DNA of 64,000 nt from Anaerolineaceae bacterium (GTDB taxonomy: Bacteria > Chloroflexota > Anaerolineae > Anaerolineales > Anaerolineaceae): contig PABH01000008.1 in NCBI GenBank assembly GCA_002702705.1, forward strand, positions 1 through 64,000. Direction: 5' to 3'. Position numbers and translations under genes: made by a program. Within the stretch, counting starts at the first letter, position 1. The number at the start of each line of letters is the position of its first letter. The notes below the pieces were generated by a model, which searched no databases, was not told where the DNA came from, and worked only from the letters and a program-made list of their open reading frames with translations. This document shows positions 17,632 through 26,337 of the stretch, piece after piece.

Positions 17632-18591
17632 ATGGAAATCTATATTGTCTCGGATATCGGCGGCACGCAAATGCGGGTAGCTGCACACAATACAGAAGAT
17701 TTAAGCCGGGTGAATGTAAAAAAAATTCCCACCTTGGGAGAGGGGCAAACACCCACGGAAAGGTTGATCCAATTAATCCGTGAAGTAAGCGGAGAAAACA
17801 GGATTCGTGCCATCGCCGTAGCTGCACCTGGTTATCTTGACCCTGAAAAAGGGATTGTTTATCTTGCTCCAAACATTCCTGGTTGGAGAAATTTAAATCT
17901 ACGCCAGCACTTATACGATGTCTTCCGTGTGCCAGTATACCTCGGTAATGACGCCAACATGGCCGCCTTGGGGGAATGGAAATTTGGAGCAGGCATCCAT
18001 CACCGTAATTTGCTTTATTTAACAATCAGCACCGGTATTGGCAGCGGGGTAGTCTTGGATAACCGCCTGTTATTGGGAGAAAATGGACTGGCAGCCGAAT
18101 TCGGACACGTCACTATTGACCCAGAAGGTCCCTTATGCGGATGCGGACATCGCGGCCACCTGGAAGCGTATGCCTCTGGTACCGGGATCACTAACTTTGT
18201 CCGCCAACAATTATCCGCTGGTGTTCGTTCCAGCCTAAGTTTGGACAACAACCTAAGTTCCAAAGAAATTAATCAAGCAGCACAATTGGGAGATTCTCTT
18301 GCCATACAGGCTTTTACCCGAGCAGGAAAATACCTTGGGATTGCCATTGCCAACTTTTTACATATGTTGAATCCTTCGATTGTCATTTTGGGTGGGGGGG
18401 TAACCCAAGCGGGAGATCTTTTGTTCACACCCATGCATCAAGCATTACAAGAATCGATTATTTCCCCCCAATACCTTAAAAACCTCAAAATTACAACCGC
18501 GGTTCTGGGTGATGATGTGGGATTAAAAGGGGCATTGGCACTTTTAATTACTGAATTCTGCCAACCCATTCAAAATTCATCCGGATCATAA
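17632..18591 (+). CDS. ROK family glucokinase
   Basis: A cytoplasmic sugar kinase that phosphorylates glucose with ATP. It has the N-terminal phosphate loop DIGGTQMRVA, the sugar-site motif GNDANMAALGEW, and GTGIGSGVV. The ROK zinc site reads CGCGHRGHLEAYASG, where the third Cys of the usual CxCGxxGC is His, so the metal site would be Cys2His2-like. No DNA-binding domain is present, so it is an enzyme rather than a ROK repressor. Length 319 aa. The gene follows the structured repeats and is likely translated from a very short leader. Confidence 0.88.
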   Translation: MEIYIVSDIGGTQMRVAAHNTEDLSRVNVKKIPTLGEGQTPTERLIQLIREVSGENRIRAIAVAAPGYLDPEKGIVYLAPNIPGWRNLNLRQHLYDVFRVPVYLGNDANMAALGEWKFGAGIHHRNLLYLTISTGIGSGVVLDNRLLLGENGLAAEFGHVTIDPEGPLCGCGHRGHLEAYASGTGITNFVRQQLSAGVRSSLSLDNNLSSKEINQAAQLGDSLAIQAFTRAGKYLGIAIANFLHMLNPSIVILGGGVTQAGDLLFTPMHQALQESIISPQYLKNLKITTAVLGDDVGLKGALALLITEFCQPIQNSSGS

Positions 18592-18693
18592 TTACAATCC
18601 ACAATTAATCTTTGTCTTTATATCACACAATATTCTATTGTCGTGTGATTTTTCTAATCGGTTAATTTAATTTATTTTTTAGGAGGAACACGA

Positions 18694-20010
18694 ATGAAAG
18701 TCCTTAATCTTCCGGGACCAAAGGCTGAAGCTTTAATTAAGCGTGATAAGGCTGTTATTTCACCATCTTACCCCAGAGCATATCCTTTTGTAATGGATCA
18801 TGGCAAGGGCTCCGAAGTTTGGGATGTGGACGGTAATCGTTTTTTGGATTTTGCTGCCGGTATTGCGGTTGCATCAACTGGGCACAGCCACCCGGCTGTC
18901 GTAAAAGCCATTCAGGAACAGGCCGAAAAATTCCTGCACATCTCTTCCGATTTTTATCATGAAGTCTGGATCAATTTGGCTGAAAAATTAGCATCGATCG
19001 CCCCATTTAAAGAAGAAGCGGTGTGTTTTATGACCAATTCCGGCACAGAAAGTGTCGAAGGGGCCATAAAATTAGCCCGATACCACACCCGCCGAAACAA
19101 CTTTATAGGCTTTTTGGGTGGGTTCCATGGCCGCACCATGGGTGCTGTCACCTTCACAGCCAGCAAATATCATTACCACCAGGGTTTCGGTCCTTTAATG
19201 AACGGCGTCACCCACGCACCCTTCCCGGATCCTTACCGCCCAATTTTACAATCCAATCCTGGCGAAGATTATGGCGAAACCGTTGTCCGATATATCGAAG
19301 AACAAATTTTAGATAAAATATATTCACCTGATAGTGTGGCAGGCATTCTGGTTGAACCGATCCAGGGTGAAGGTGGTTATATTGTTCCTCCGCCAGGATT
19401 TTTCCCTGCGCTCAGAAAATTATGTGATAAACACGGTATCTTGTTAATCGTGGATGAAGTGCAAGCAGGCATGGGCCGCACTGGTAAATGGTGGTCGATT
19501 GAGAACTTTGGTGTTGAGCCGGATATCGTCACTTCAGCCAAGGGCATTGCTTCCGGCATTCCCTTCGGTGCTGTCATCGCCAGAAAATCCGTCATGAGTT
19601 GGCCGAAAGGTTCACATGGCAATACCTACGGTGGCAACCCCATTTCGTGCGTAGCAGCATCCGCTACGATTGAGCAGATTGAAAAACATTATCTCAAAAA
19701 CACCAACGAAACCGGTCCTTACACCATCCAAAAATTAAAAGAAATCCAAAGCCGCCACCCATCCATTGGGGATGTTCGGGGGATCGGTTTTATGATCGGT
19801 GTGGATTTTGTAGAAGACCCCATCAGCAAAAAACCAGCCGCCGAATTAAGAAATCGGGTAGAACGATTGGCATTTGAGCGTGGTTTGTTATTACTCGGCT
19901 GCGGAAAAAGCGTCATTCGTATTTCTCCACCCTTATGCACCACAAAAGAACAAATCGATGAAGGCTTAAACATTTTCGAAGAAGCTGTAAGTTTGGCCGA
20001 AAAAGAGTAA
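18694..20010 (+). CDS. class-III PLP aminotransferase (GabT/acetylornithine type)
   Basis: A fold-type I transaminase with the PLP lysine at residue 283 (TSAKGIASG). Cofactor motifs NSGTESVEGAIKLAR (about 115-129), GGFHGRT and the Asp of VDEVQAGMGRTG are present. The 438-aa length and the GNPISCVAA segment fit the 4-aminobutyrate / acetylornithine aminotransferase group. No arg or gab genes are adjacent, so the amino donor is not assigned. AGGAGG precedes the ATG. It is followed 9 bases later by the histidine kinase gene. Confidence 0.9.
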   Translation: MKVLNLPGPKAEALIKRDKAVISPSYPRAYPFVMDHGKGSEVWDVDGNRFLDFAAGIAVASTGHSHPAVVKAIQEQAEKFLHISSDFYHEVWINLAEKLASIAPFKEEAVCFMTNSGTESVEGAIKLARYHTRRNNFIGFLGGFHGRTMGAVTFTASKYHYHQGFGPLMNGVTHAPFPDPYRPILQSNPGEDYGETVVRYIEEQILDKIYSPDSVAGILVEPIQGEGGYIVPPPGFFPALRKLCDKHGILLIVDEVQAGMGRTGKWWSIENFGVEPDIVTSAKGIASGIPFGAVIARKSVMSWPKGSHGNTYGGNPISCVAASATIEQIEKHYLKNTNETGPYTIQKLKEIQSRHPSIGDVRGIGFMIGVDFVEDPISKKPAAELRNRVERLAFERGLLLLGCGKSVIRISPPLCTTKEQIDEGLNIFEEAVSLAEKE

Positions 20011-20019
20011 AATAAAGCC

Positions 20020-21609
20020 ATGTTACCCGATTTCCGAGTCCGGCAGAGAGATTACTTATTAGAAATTGCCCGTGCTTTGGCCGAGGAATTAGACCTCGAC
20101 AAGCTATTGGAGCGAATTTTAAATGTCTCGATTGAGATGCTGGCCGGACAAGCCGGGTTTATTGCTTTAAGAACAGAATCACGGGGTTGGCATGTCCGCG
20201 TTTGGTCCGGCCTGCCCCGTGCGTTGGTTCAATATTTAGAACCATACCTAAAACAAATTCCGGAGGATGAACAAAACCCGGGACAAGTGGAGTTAGCTCA
20301 TATCACTCAACTGATCCGGGAGTTGACCCGCTCAGGCAGTTTTGGCATGTTAAATGGGGTGGGGTTACCTCTGGTTGCTCGCAGTACAGTGATTGGTATT
20401 ATTTATATCTTTCGCAGTTATGCCGGTAATTTTTCAAACAACGATCGTGCTGTCCTAAGCAGCTTTGCCAATCAAGCCGCAGTAGCCGTCCAAAACGCTC
20501 AGCTCTATAACCAGGTCAATCAGGAAAAACAACGGCTGTTTGCTCTCCTGGATTCTGCCGCTGATGGCATGATCATCCTTTCGCCTAACCTAAAAATTGA
20601 ACGAATTAACCCGGCCTTAAGACGGATGATCAAACAAAACAAAACAGAAGTATTGGGTTTGGAACATAACAAAGTTATTAAATGGGCCAACCCACCCTCT
20701 GGTTTAACCTTGGAAGATGCCGTTGCTGGTGGATGGCCATTAACCGCCCATGCTAATTTATATGTTGAAGGTGACCTCTTTATCCAAAAAGATCACCCGA
20801 ACCTGCCGGTCGGTATTACCTACGCGCCACTTATTTCGCAAGATGGTATTTTACTCAATGTCATCGCCACCATTCGAGACATTACTCGCTTTCGGCAGGC
20901 CGAGGAACTCAAAAGTACCTTTATTTCTATTATCAGCCACGAGTTAAAAACACCAGTGGCCCTGATCAAAGGATATGTCAGTACCCTGCGTAGAGAAGAT
21001 GCACGTTGGGATCGTTCCATCGTGGATGAAGCCCTGGCCGTGATTGAAGATGAATCGGACCGCCTCAGCTTGTTAATTGAAAACCTTTTGGATGCCTCGA
21101 GGCTTCAAGCAGGTGGGATGGCTCTGAAACGTTCCGATGTCTTGATCTCGGAGTTAGCCAAACGCCTTGCTGAACGCTTCAGCACCCAAACCCAAAAACA
21201 TACCATCCACACCAATTTTCCCCTCGATTTTCCGGTGGTACTGGCAGATGAAAACCGTATTCAGCAAGTGTTGAATAATTTATTATCGAATGCGATTAAA
21301 TATTCACCAGAAGGCGAAATCACCATTTCAGGCCAAATCCGTCCGGAAATTGTCATCATCTGCGTCAGTGATCAGGGGCCTGGTATCGCACATGATGATA
21401 TTCCGCATGTGTTTGACCGCTTTTACCGTGCACCGGATATGGCCAAAAACACCCAGGGTGCTGGTTTGGGGCTTTATCTGACCCGTTCTATCATCGAAGC
21501 CCACGGCGGCCATATCTGGGTGAATCCGGAGTCGGACCAGGGAGCAAGAATTTGTTTTTCCATTCCACGTAGTACAGAATTCGAAAACGACAAATTGACA
21601 ATGGTATAA
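20020..21609 (+). CDS. soluble GAF-PAS sensor histidine kinase
   Basis: The 529-aa protein has an N-terminal GAF domain (about 10-165) and a PAS domain (about 170-290). A HisKA helix carries the phospho-acceptor His307 (SIISHELKTP). The C-terminal HATPase has NLLSNAIKY, DQGPGIA and GAGLGLYL boxes. No membrane segment is visible, so it senses a cytoplasmic signal or acts via a partner. It starts almost directly after the aminotransferase, so they probably share a transcript. No response regulator gene adjoins it, which makes it an orphan kinase within this window. Confidence 0.92.
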   Translation: MLPDFRVRQRDYLLEIARALAEELDLDKLLERILNVSIEMLAGQAGFIALRTESRGWHVRVWSGLPRALVQYLEPYLKQIPEDEQNPGQVELAHITQLIRELTRSGSFGMLNGVGLPLVARSTVIGIIYIFRSYAGNFSNNDRAVLSSFANQAAVAVQNAQLYNQVNQEKQRLFALLDSAADGMIILSPNLKIERINPALRRMIKQNKTEVLGLEHNKVIKWANPPSGLTLEDAVAGGWPLTAHANLYVEGDLFIQKDHPNLPVGITYAPLISQDGILLNVIATIRDITRFRQAEELKSTFISIISHELKTPVALIKGYVSTLRREDARWDRSIVDEALAVIEDESDRLSLLIENLLDASRLQAGGMALKRSDVLISELAKRLAERFSTQTQKHTIHTNFPLDFPVVLADENRIQQVLNNLLSNAIKYSPEGEITISGQIRPEIVIICVSDQGPGIAHDDIPHVFDRFYRAPDMAKNTQGAGLGLYLTRSIIEAHGGHIWVNPESDQGARICFSIPRSTEFENDKLTMV

Positions 21610-21640
21610 TCATCACAATCCTAATAAAGGGAGGCTTTGC

Positions 21641-22996
21641 ATGCCAACAACCCAAGTAAGTTGTCCCCGCTGTCGCCAACCAATGACAGCAGACATACAG
21701 CAATTATTTGACTTAAATACTGATCCACAAGCGAAACAAAAATTATTAAGCGGTGCCGCTAACATGATCCAATGTCCGGCCTGTGGTTACCAGGGAATGT
21801 ACCCGACCCCCATCGTTTATCATGATCCCGAAAAAGAATTATTATTAACCTATTTCCCTGCTGAATTAGCCTTACCGGTTAATGAACAGGAACGAATGGT
21901 TGGGCCATTGATCAACAAAGTGGTGGATAATTTGCAGCCTGAAAAACGAAAATCCTATCTTTTCCAGGCTAGAAATATGCTCACTTTCCAAACCATGATG
22001 GAAACCATTTTGGAAGCGGACGGTGTGACCAAAGAAATGCTGGACGCTCAACAGAAAAAACTGCAGTTGATCCAGCGTTTATTATCCACCCCCACCAAAG
22101 AATCCCGGCTGGAAATTTACAAACAAGAAGAAGCCTTAATTGATGAAGCTTTCTTCTCCTTATTCAGTCGTTTGATGGAAGCTACCATGCAGCAGGGTGA
22201 CCAGGAATCTGCCCAACAGTTAGCCGGTTTCCAACAGGAATTACTCGAAGAAACCAGTATGGGGCAGGTCATTCAGCAGCAAATGGCTGAATCACAAAAA
22301 GCGATGGACGATCTGCAAAATGCAGCCAAACAAGGTCTCGACCGCCCCAAATTATTAGACCTTTTCCTGAATGCCCCCAGCGAAATTTATATTTCCACTT
22401 TAATTGGTATGGTTCGCAGCGGGTTAGATTATGAATTTTTCCAACTGATGAATGAACGGATCGAAGCCGCGGAAGACCAGGATGAAAAGGAAAAAATCGA
22501 AGGCCTACGCGATTCCCTATTGGAAGCCACCAAAAAGATCGACGAACAAATGCAGTTGGAACTGAAAGCAGCCCAAGAAGTGCTCGAAAAAATATTAAGC
22601 GAACCCACCGTGGAAGCTGGCTTACAAAAATATGGCAATCAGATCAACGAATTGTTTGTTGAAGCGGTACACTTGGCACTGGAAGAAGCGCGTAAGGTGG
22701 GTAACCTTGACCGCAGTGCAAAACTGGGCCAAATCAACGCCATGATCGAAGAAGCCAACAAACCACCAGCTGAAATCCAATTCATCGAAAGTTTATTAAA
22801 AGCGGATAATGATGAAAATCTGGTGAAGATGATGCAAGACAACCTTGATAAACTGGATGACCAGTTTATGCAAACCATGATGGGCATCATCCAGCAGTAC
22901 GAACAGCAAGGCCAACAACCCGAACTCGTCAAACGCCTGAAATTGATCTACAACCATGCCATGAAAATGGTGATGAAAAAAAATCTCCAAGCATAA
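21641..22996 (+). CDS. CpXC zinc-ribbon protein with long coiled coil
   Basis: The N-terminal about 70 residues form a CpXC domain: two knuckles, CPRC (8-11) and CPAC (about 45-48), bracket a short helical insert and are followed by a beta segment. The remaining 380 residues are highly charged and helical, rich in Glu/Gln/Lys. Internal duplications around LIDEAFFSLFSRLME and NELFVEAVHLALEEA suggest repeated helical units. CpXC proteins have no defined function. AGGGAGG precedes the ATG, 31 bases after the kinase, so it may be the last gene of that operon. A strong terminator follows. Confidence 0.8.
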   Translation: MPTTQVSCPRCRQPMTADIQQLFDLNTDPQAKQKLLSGAANMIQCPACGYQGMYPTPIVYHDPEKELLLTYFPAELALPVNEQERMVGPLINKVVDNLQPEKRKSYLFQARNMLTFQTMMETILEADGVTKEMLDAQQKKLQLIQRLLSTPTKESRLEIYKQEEALIDEAFFSLFSRLMEATMQQGDQESAQQLAGFQQELLEETSMGQVIQQQMAESQKAMDDLQNAAKQGLDRPKLLDLFLNAPSEIYISTLIGMVRSGLDYEFFQLMNERIEAAEDQDEKEKIEGLRDSLLEATKKIDEQMQLELKAAQEVLEKILSEPTVEAGLQKYGNQINELFVEAVHLALEEARKVGNLDRSAKLGQINAMIEEANKPPAEIQFIESLLKADNDENLVKMMQDNLDKLDDQFMQTMMGIIQQYEQQGQQPELVKRLKLIYNHAMKMVMKKNLQA

Positions 22997-23003
22997 ACTT
23001 CAT

Positions 23004-23027
23004 AAAGGGCTGAAAAATCAGCCCTTT
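23004..23027 (+). terminator. terminator of the aminotransferase-kinase-CpXC genes
   Basis: AAAGGGCTGA and TCAGCCCTTT form a 10-bp stem with a four-A loop, followed by a long T-run. Confidence 0.92.
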
Positions 23028-23130
23028 TTTTATTTTTTGTTTTGAAAAATTTACTTTTATTTCAACTCAGTTTTTCGGCTTTTGTTTCCAATTGTTAATA
23101 AAATTATTTACAATAAGAAATAGAATGTAC

Positions 23131-23313
23131 ATTTGTAGCGCATCTGCCCGTAGACTGTCCGTAGAATGGGGATACACGTCTTATTCGTGTGAGAAGTACC
23201 GCTGGTGAACAGTACCTCGCCAAACGGGAAGTACCGCGTCTCGGCGACATTGTTTTCGCTGGCATCCACCATCAATAAACAAGACACCCGCTTAGGAAAA
23301 TTTCTTACAAGAA
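23131..23313 (-). pseudogene. Rhs core remnant R0 (3' decayed)
   Basis: In one frame it reads VSCLLMVDASENNVAETRY then FPFGEVLFTSGTS, the Rhs/YD-repeat core signature (V-D-A-S-G-N..VAE.R.FPFGE....SGT). It then loses the GQRxExGLxDYNAR motif and fades out. It directly follows the stop codon of the lipoprotein at 23314-23709. No start codon or ribosome site supports independent expression. It is a near copy of the start of remnant R1 at 26338-26810. Confidence 0.8.
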
Positions 23314-23709
23314 TTAATAATCAAGCATGCCTACATCCACTAAACGATCTTCACTATCAAAGAGAAACCCCCACTGACGTAATGCTATATTGGTATTTTC
23401 TTCAGTAAATTGAATTTGTTCACGCCAAAGTTTTATGCCATCAGAATCCAAACGATACTCATCCGGCGAATCTAATAAAAAGATTTCATACTCTCCAATT
23501 TCTTCTAATAAAAGATGTACTTCATCTCTCGACATACCAGGCTTTAAAGAAGTAAATAAATATTCTCGAACCGCCGCCCAAGTTGGATCTACATTAATCC
23601 GCTGCGAAATTTCTTTTGCAACTTCTGGATCTGTTTTTTTTTCACAGCCAGAAATTAGCAGTAAACCTGCGAAAAATATGATCGTTAATTTGATTATATT
23701 AGTCCTCAT
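23314..23709 (-). CDS. small lipoprotein C1, SmpA/BamE-like fold, duplicated
   Basis: A signal sequence with lipobox Cys22 (LLISGC) leads to a 109-aa mature domain. Its central SLKPGMSRDEVHLLLEE resembles the conserved turn of SmpA/BamE-type domains. It is one of a pair with the gene at 26811-27206: 113 of 131 residues are identical by my count, and many changes are conservative, which suggests selection on the protein. Both copies are followed immediately by an Rhs-core remnant. I infer an exported immunity-like protein of an Rhs cassette. A direct outer-membrane assembly role is less likely in this lineage. Confidence 0.75.
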   Translation of the reverse strand: MRTNIIKLTIIFFAGLLLISGCEKKTDPEVAKEISQRINVDPTWAAVREYLFTSLKPGMSRDEVHLLLEEIGEYEIFLLDSPDEYRLDSDGIKLWREQIQFTEENTNIALRQWGFLFDSEDRLVDVGMLDY

Positions 23710-23731
23710 TGGTTATGTCCTTTTTGTTGAT

Positions 23732-24319
23732 TTATTCATCACAGATTGCCTGATAAGCCTCACTCTTCCGATAATCTCCGCTTTTCCATACCGTTAAAGA
23801 GTCCGGATCGAGGTAAAACAAAGTACTGTTATTCAGGCCATCGTGAAGGACAAGGGACCAAACCGGTTTTTTGCAATCGGGTTTTATATACTCATATTTC
23901 AGTTGATAAGGGGATTTTTGTCTTAACTGTTTTTGCACTGTTTCATCATCATAAAATTTTTTTACCGCATCCGATGAATCAATTTTAAGAAATTCGGTTA
24001 TGGGAACTGTCGAAAAATTATCTGGTTCAATTCGAAATGGTTTTGAACTTACAGTTCCATCATCATTTATGGCTAACATAAGCACACCGTAAGGTAAATT
24101 ATACGAGCGAAAAAACAAGAAATCCATTGAATGATTCTCCTCAAAACCAATACTACAACTCACTAAATATGCTACACTCGACCAACCATTAATTTCCGGT
24201 TCAAACTCGATTAGCAAGGATTCAATCGAATTTACTTTTGGTGGTTCTTTTTTGGGGGGAACACAACCTGAAATAACAAGAACCAAAAGACAAAATAATA
24301 TTTGAATAGTTTTTTTCAT
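23732..24319 (-). CDS. lipoprotein B, paralogue of lipoprotein A
   Basis: Lipobox Cys19 (VISGC) is followed by a 176-aa mature protein of unknown fold. Shared blocks with the gene at 25236-25838 are PPK..S...L..EF.PE...WS..AYL, FYD.E.VQK.LR...PY.L..EY and a C-terminal FYL.P....V...D...S..Y..IC. I start at ATG 24319; AGGAGG is 11 bases upstream and a GTG four codons earlier overlaps it. A 51-codon ORF ends within the start region, so translation is probably coupled. The family is unknown to me. Context suggests an immunity-like lipoprotein. Confidence 0.72.
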   Translation of the reverse strand: MKKTIQILFCLLVLVISGCVPPKKEPPKVNSIESLLIEFEPEINGWSSVAYLVSCSIGFEENHSMDFLFFRSYNLPYGVLMLAINDDGTVSSKPFRIEPDNFSTVPITEFLKIDSSDAVKKFYDDETVQKQLRQKSPYQLKYEYIKPDCKKPVWSLVLHDGLNNSTLFYLDPDSLTVWKSGDYRKSEAYQAICDE

Positions 24320-24323
24320 TTTA

Positions 24324-24479
24324 TTATTCACCTCCTAATGAAGATAAAAGATCTAACCAGGTTAGTAGTTTTTTATTATCGTCAAGCATATCGATGTCCA
24401 AATCCTCATCACTTAGATCAATCATACGAATTTTATAGAGTTCTTTAGCCTTCTCTAATTGAAAACGGTATTCTTGCAT
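24324..24479 (-). CDS. 51-aa ORF coupled to lipoprotein B
   Basis: Reads from ATG 24479 to a stop at 24324-24326, overlapping the ribosome site of lipoprotein B. It is helical and acidic, with KAKELYKIRMIDLSDED and ending LLTWLDLLSSLGGE. A matching but frameshifted sequence precedes lipoprotein A. It may be a small real gene, or the surviving 3' end of a larger one whose earlier part (see 24492-24596) is broken. Confidence 0.45.
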   Translation of the reverse strand: MQEYRFQLEKAKELYKIRMIDLSDEDLDIDMLDDNKKLLTWLDLLSSLGGE

Positions 24480-24491
24480 TTTTTCTGCCAA

Positions 24492-24596
24492 TTAATGAGG
24501 TTCATAAACGATCATCCAGGAACGATTTCTTATAGAACCAATGGAAGCTATATCAGCAATTTGGTTATAAAATTCGACAAATGACCAATATTTAGC
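24492..24596 (-). pseudogene. broken coding fragment upstream of lipoprotein B
   Basis: After an in-frame TGA this stretch reads AKYWSFVEFYNQIADIASIG and ends SWMIVYEPH before a stop. It is protein-like but has no start and is interrupted. It is possibly the remains of a toxin tip or an earlier immunity gene. I recognise no family. Confidence 0.35.
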
Positions 24597-24678
24597 TCAT
24601 TTCATAGATTTATTTTGTAATAAAGTACTTCCCCACCATCATCTTCCGCAGTTATTATTTAATAATATCTTAAGGCAT

Positions 24679-24867
24679 TTATTCTATCGTCACTTTAAAT
24701 CTGAACTTACCCAGCGAAGGTGAATAATCCCCAAGGGATGCTGCGCGGAACCGTGCATTGTAATCCTTTAAGCCAAAGTCTTCGCATCGTTGACCCAGCC
24801 TGTCCTTGGAACGGGGATTTAGGTTTTGTCCGTGAGAGAAGTACCAAAGTATAATACTTCTCCCCAA
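24679..24867 (-). pseudogene. Rhs core remnant R2
   Basis: Contains RLGQRCEDFGLKDYNARF then DYSPSLGKF, matching the Rhs core GQRxExxGLxDYNARFYSPxLGRF. The conserved FY is replaced by an insertion of about six residues (RAASLG) that is also present in R1. It lacks the upstream FPFGE motif and the downstream SADTIVP..NRY..NNP segment. It lies between the candidate immunity gene at 24946-25167 and the broken fragment upstream of lipoprotein B. Confidence 0.75.
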
Positions 24868-24945
24868 ATGTAAGAAAAATTAACCGATTTTGATTCTATT
24901 AGAAATAATTTATTATCAATTATCTAATATTTACGATCCAGAAAC

Positions 24946-25167
24946 TCATCTTTTTATTATAGTAAATTCACTTACATTACTTACCTCTTCATATATTTCA
25001 TCGCGGAAATGAAAATGAGAATATGGAGTTTTTCTTTCTAATAATCCTTGAATCTGGTCGAGTAGACTTTCTAGAGCCGAATCATTTGCGATAATAATGA
25101 CATCTTTAGTTTCGAAATTATAATTTATTTCAAAATCAAAAACTGGTAAATTTGAATTTTCACTCAT
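24946..25167 (-). CDS. 73-aa candidate immunity protein (Imm32-like)
   Basis: Small, acidic and without a signal peptide. ATG 25167 with AAAGGA upstream is preferred over a TTG 24 codons earlier that overlaps lipoprotein A. The sequence runs from beta strands (DFEINYNFETKDVIIIAN) to an amphipathic helix (ALESLLDQIQGLLERK) and a His-rich strand (SHFHF). This order resembles short immunity proteins of the Imm32 type. It follows lipoprotein A by 68 bases and precedes Rhs remnant R2. The family assignment is a recollection of pattern and should be taken as tentative. Confidence 0.5.
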   Translation of the reverse strand: MSENSNLPVFDFEINYNFETKDVIIIANDSALESLLDQIQGLLERKTPYSHFHFRDEIYEEVSNVSEFTIIKR

Positions 25168-25235
25168 ACAAAATTTCCTTTCATTGAGTATAACTAAAAA
25201 GAATATGTTTAATAAAAAAACATCATTTACAATTG

Positions 25236-25838
25236 TCAATTTTCACATATCAAAGTGTAATCGCTAGATTCATAAAAATCTTGGTTTTCCATTACTTCCA
25301 TTGTTATCGGATTAAGATAAAAATGTAACGATCCAGGGATGCCCGGAAAGTACAATGACAATCCCCAAATAGGCAAAGTGCAACTTGAACTTAAAAATTC
25401 AAAATTCAAGCTGTAGGGAGGGTATTTCCTTAATCCTTTCTGAACAAGCTCATTGTCGTAAAATATTTTGAGTGCTTCATTTGAGTCAATTTCTATAAAA
25501 TTTATCAATGGTGGCGTGGGAGAAAAAGATTTTTCTACACCCATGGGAGTTGCTTCAAATGAGCCATCATCATTAATTTTCAGTAATAAATTACCATTGG
25601 GTAGGGTTGGAGTAAGAAAACTCATATACGAGTTAGTAGTTGAATCTACATTTAAAATATAACTTACACTTTCCAAGTAAGCTTGCTCAGACCAATCTTG
25701 TGCTTCCGGATAAAATTCCATCATAAGTGTATTTACGGAATATATTTTGGGTGGTATTTCTTTTTTAGTGGTTCCAGAACATCCAATTAACAAGACAAAT
25801 GGAATTATTACTAAATGTTTTAGGCTAGTAAGTTTCAT
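25236..25838 (-). CDS. lipoprotein A, paralogue of lipoprotein B
   Basis: Lipobox Cys20 (LLIGC) and a 180-aa mature domain sharing three blocks with lipoprotein B. The two have diverged well beyond the C1/C2 pair, which points to an older duplication. ATG 25838 overlaps the stop of a short upstream frame (ATGA), and GGGGGTTGG just upstream may serve as ribosome site. An ATG four codons earlier is possible. Function unknown; the setting is the same as that of B. Confidence 0.7.
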   Translation of the reverse strand: MKLTSLKHLVIIPFVLLIGCSGTTKKEIPPKIYSVNTLMMEFYPEAQDWSEQAYLESVSYILNVDSTTNSYMSFLTPTLPNGNLLLKINDDGSFEATPMGVEKSFSPTPPLINFIEIDSNEALKIFYDNELVQKGLRKYPPYSLNFEFLSSSCTLPIWGLSLYFPGIPGSLHFYLNPITMEVMENQDFYESSDYTLICEN

Positions 25839-25945
25839 TCCAACCCCCATAACATATTAATCCATTCCTGTATTTCTAAAACTTCCTCAATCATATCATT
25901 TGTGCTCCATTGGGATCAAATTCAATCATTGCATTAATATGCTCA
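25835..25945 (-). pseudogene. frameshifted counterpart of the 51-aa ORF
   Basis: One frame reads TEHINAMIEFDPNGAQMI and stops. The next frame continues MIEEVLEIQEWINMLWGLE and ends at the ATG of lipoprotein A. Compared with IRMIDLSDED...LLTWLDLLSSLGGE before lipoprotein B, this looks like the same short element with a frameshift between its halves. Confidence 0.45.
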
Positions 25946-25947
25946 GT

Positions 25948-26217
25948 TTACACTTCTTTTAAAATTTTCGGATTTTCCATCATTAAAGCTTCCAAATAAT
26001 ACGGGTCAAAATTTGTCATAAAATTTTCAGCGTTTTTAGTTCCCATTGTCAATTTTCCCAATGCTTGTAAAAATCTAATGTATGGTGCATAGGTTGTTCT
26101 TTTTTCAAAATCATCCATAATAGGGAAAATAGCTAATGGATCTTCTTGTAAACTTTCAGAATCAATGGGCATTTGAATTGTCAGAATTTTATCTGCCTTA
26201 TCATTTTTAACTTGCAT
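25948..26217 (-). CDS. 89-aa ORF, probably 5'-truncated
   Basis: The frame is open upstream to about 26325, adding 36 residues such as KVKQEIFYLIERTYLENN without any start codon. The ATG used here is therefore only the first available. The sequence is mixed helix and strand, with no signal peptide and no recognised family. It lies just after the stop of Rhs remnant R1, where a toxin tip or cognate immunity gene is expected. It is probably a truncated gene. Confidence 0.4.
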   Translation of the reverse strand: MQVKNDKADKILTIQMPIDSESLQEDPLAIFPIMDDFEKRTTYAPYIRFLQALGKLTMGTKNAENFMTNFDPYYLEALMMENPKILKEV

Positions 26218-26337
26218 TTCAAGATTAATATTATTTTCTAAATAGGTCCTTTCTATTAGGTAAAATATTTCTTGTTTTACTTTATCTCTTGAGAAAATAA
26301 AGTCCCGTACACACCATACAATGGATCATATATCTTT

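Noticed and set aside
23314-23709. Lipoprotein C1 considered as a true BamE of the outer-membrane assembly complex
   Set aside because: The PGMSRDEV turn is similar, but the gene is duplicated inside an Rhs-remnant island and the lineage is not expected to have a BAM complex. An immunity-like role fits better.
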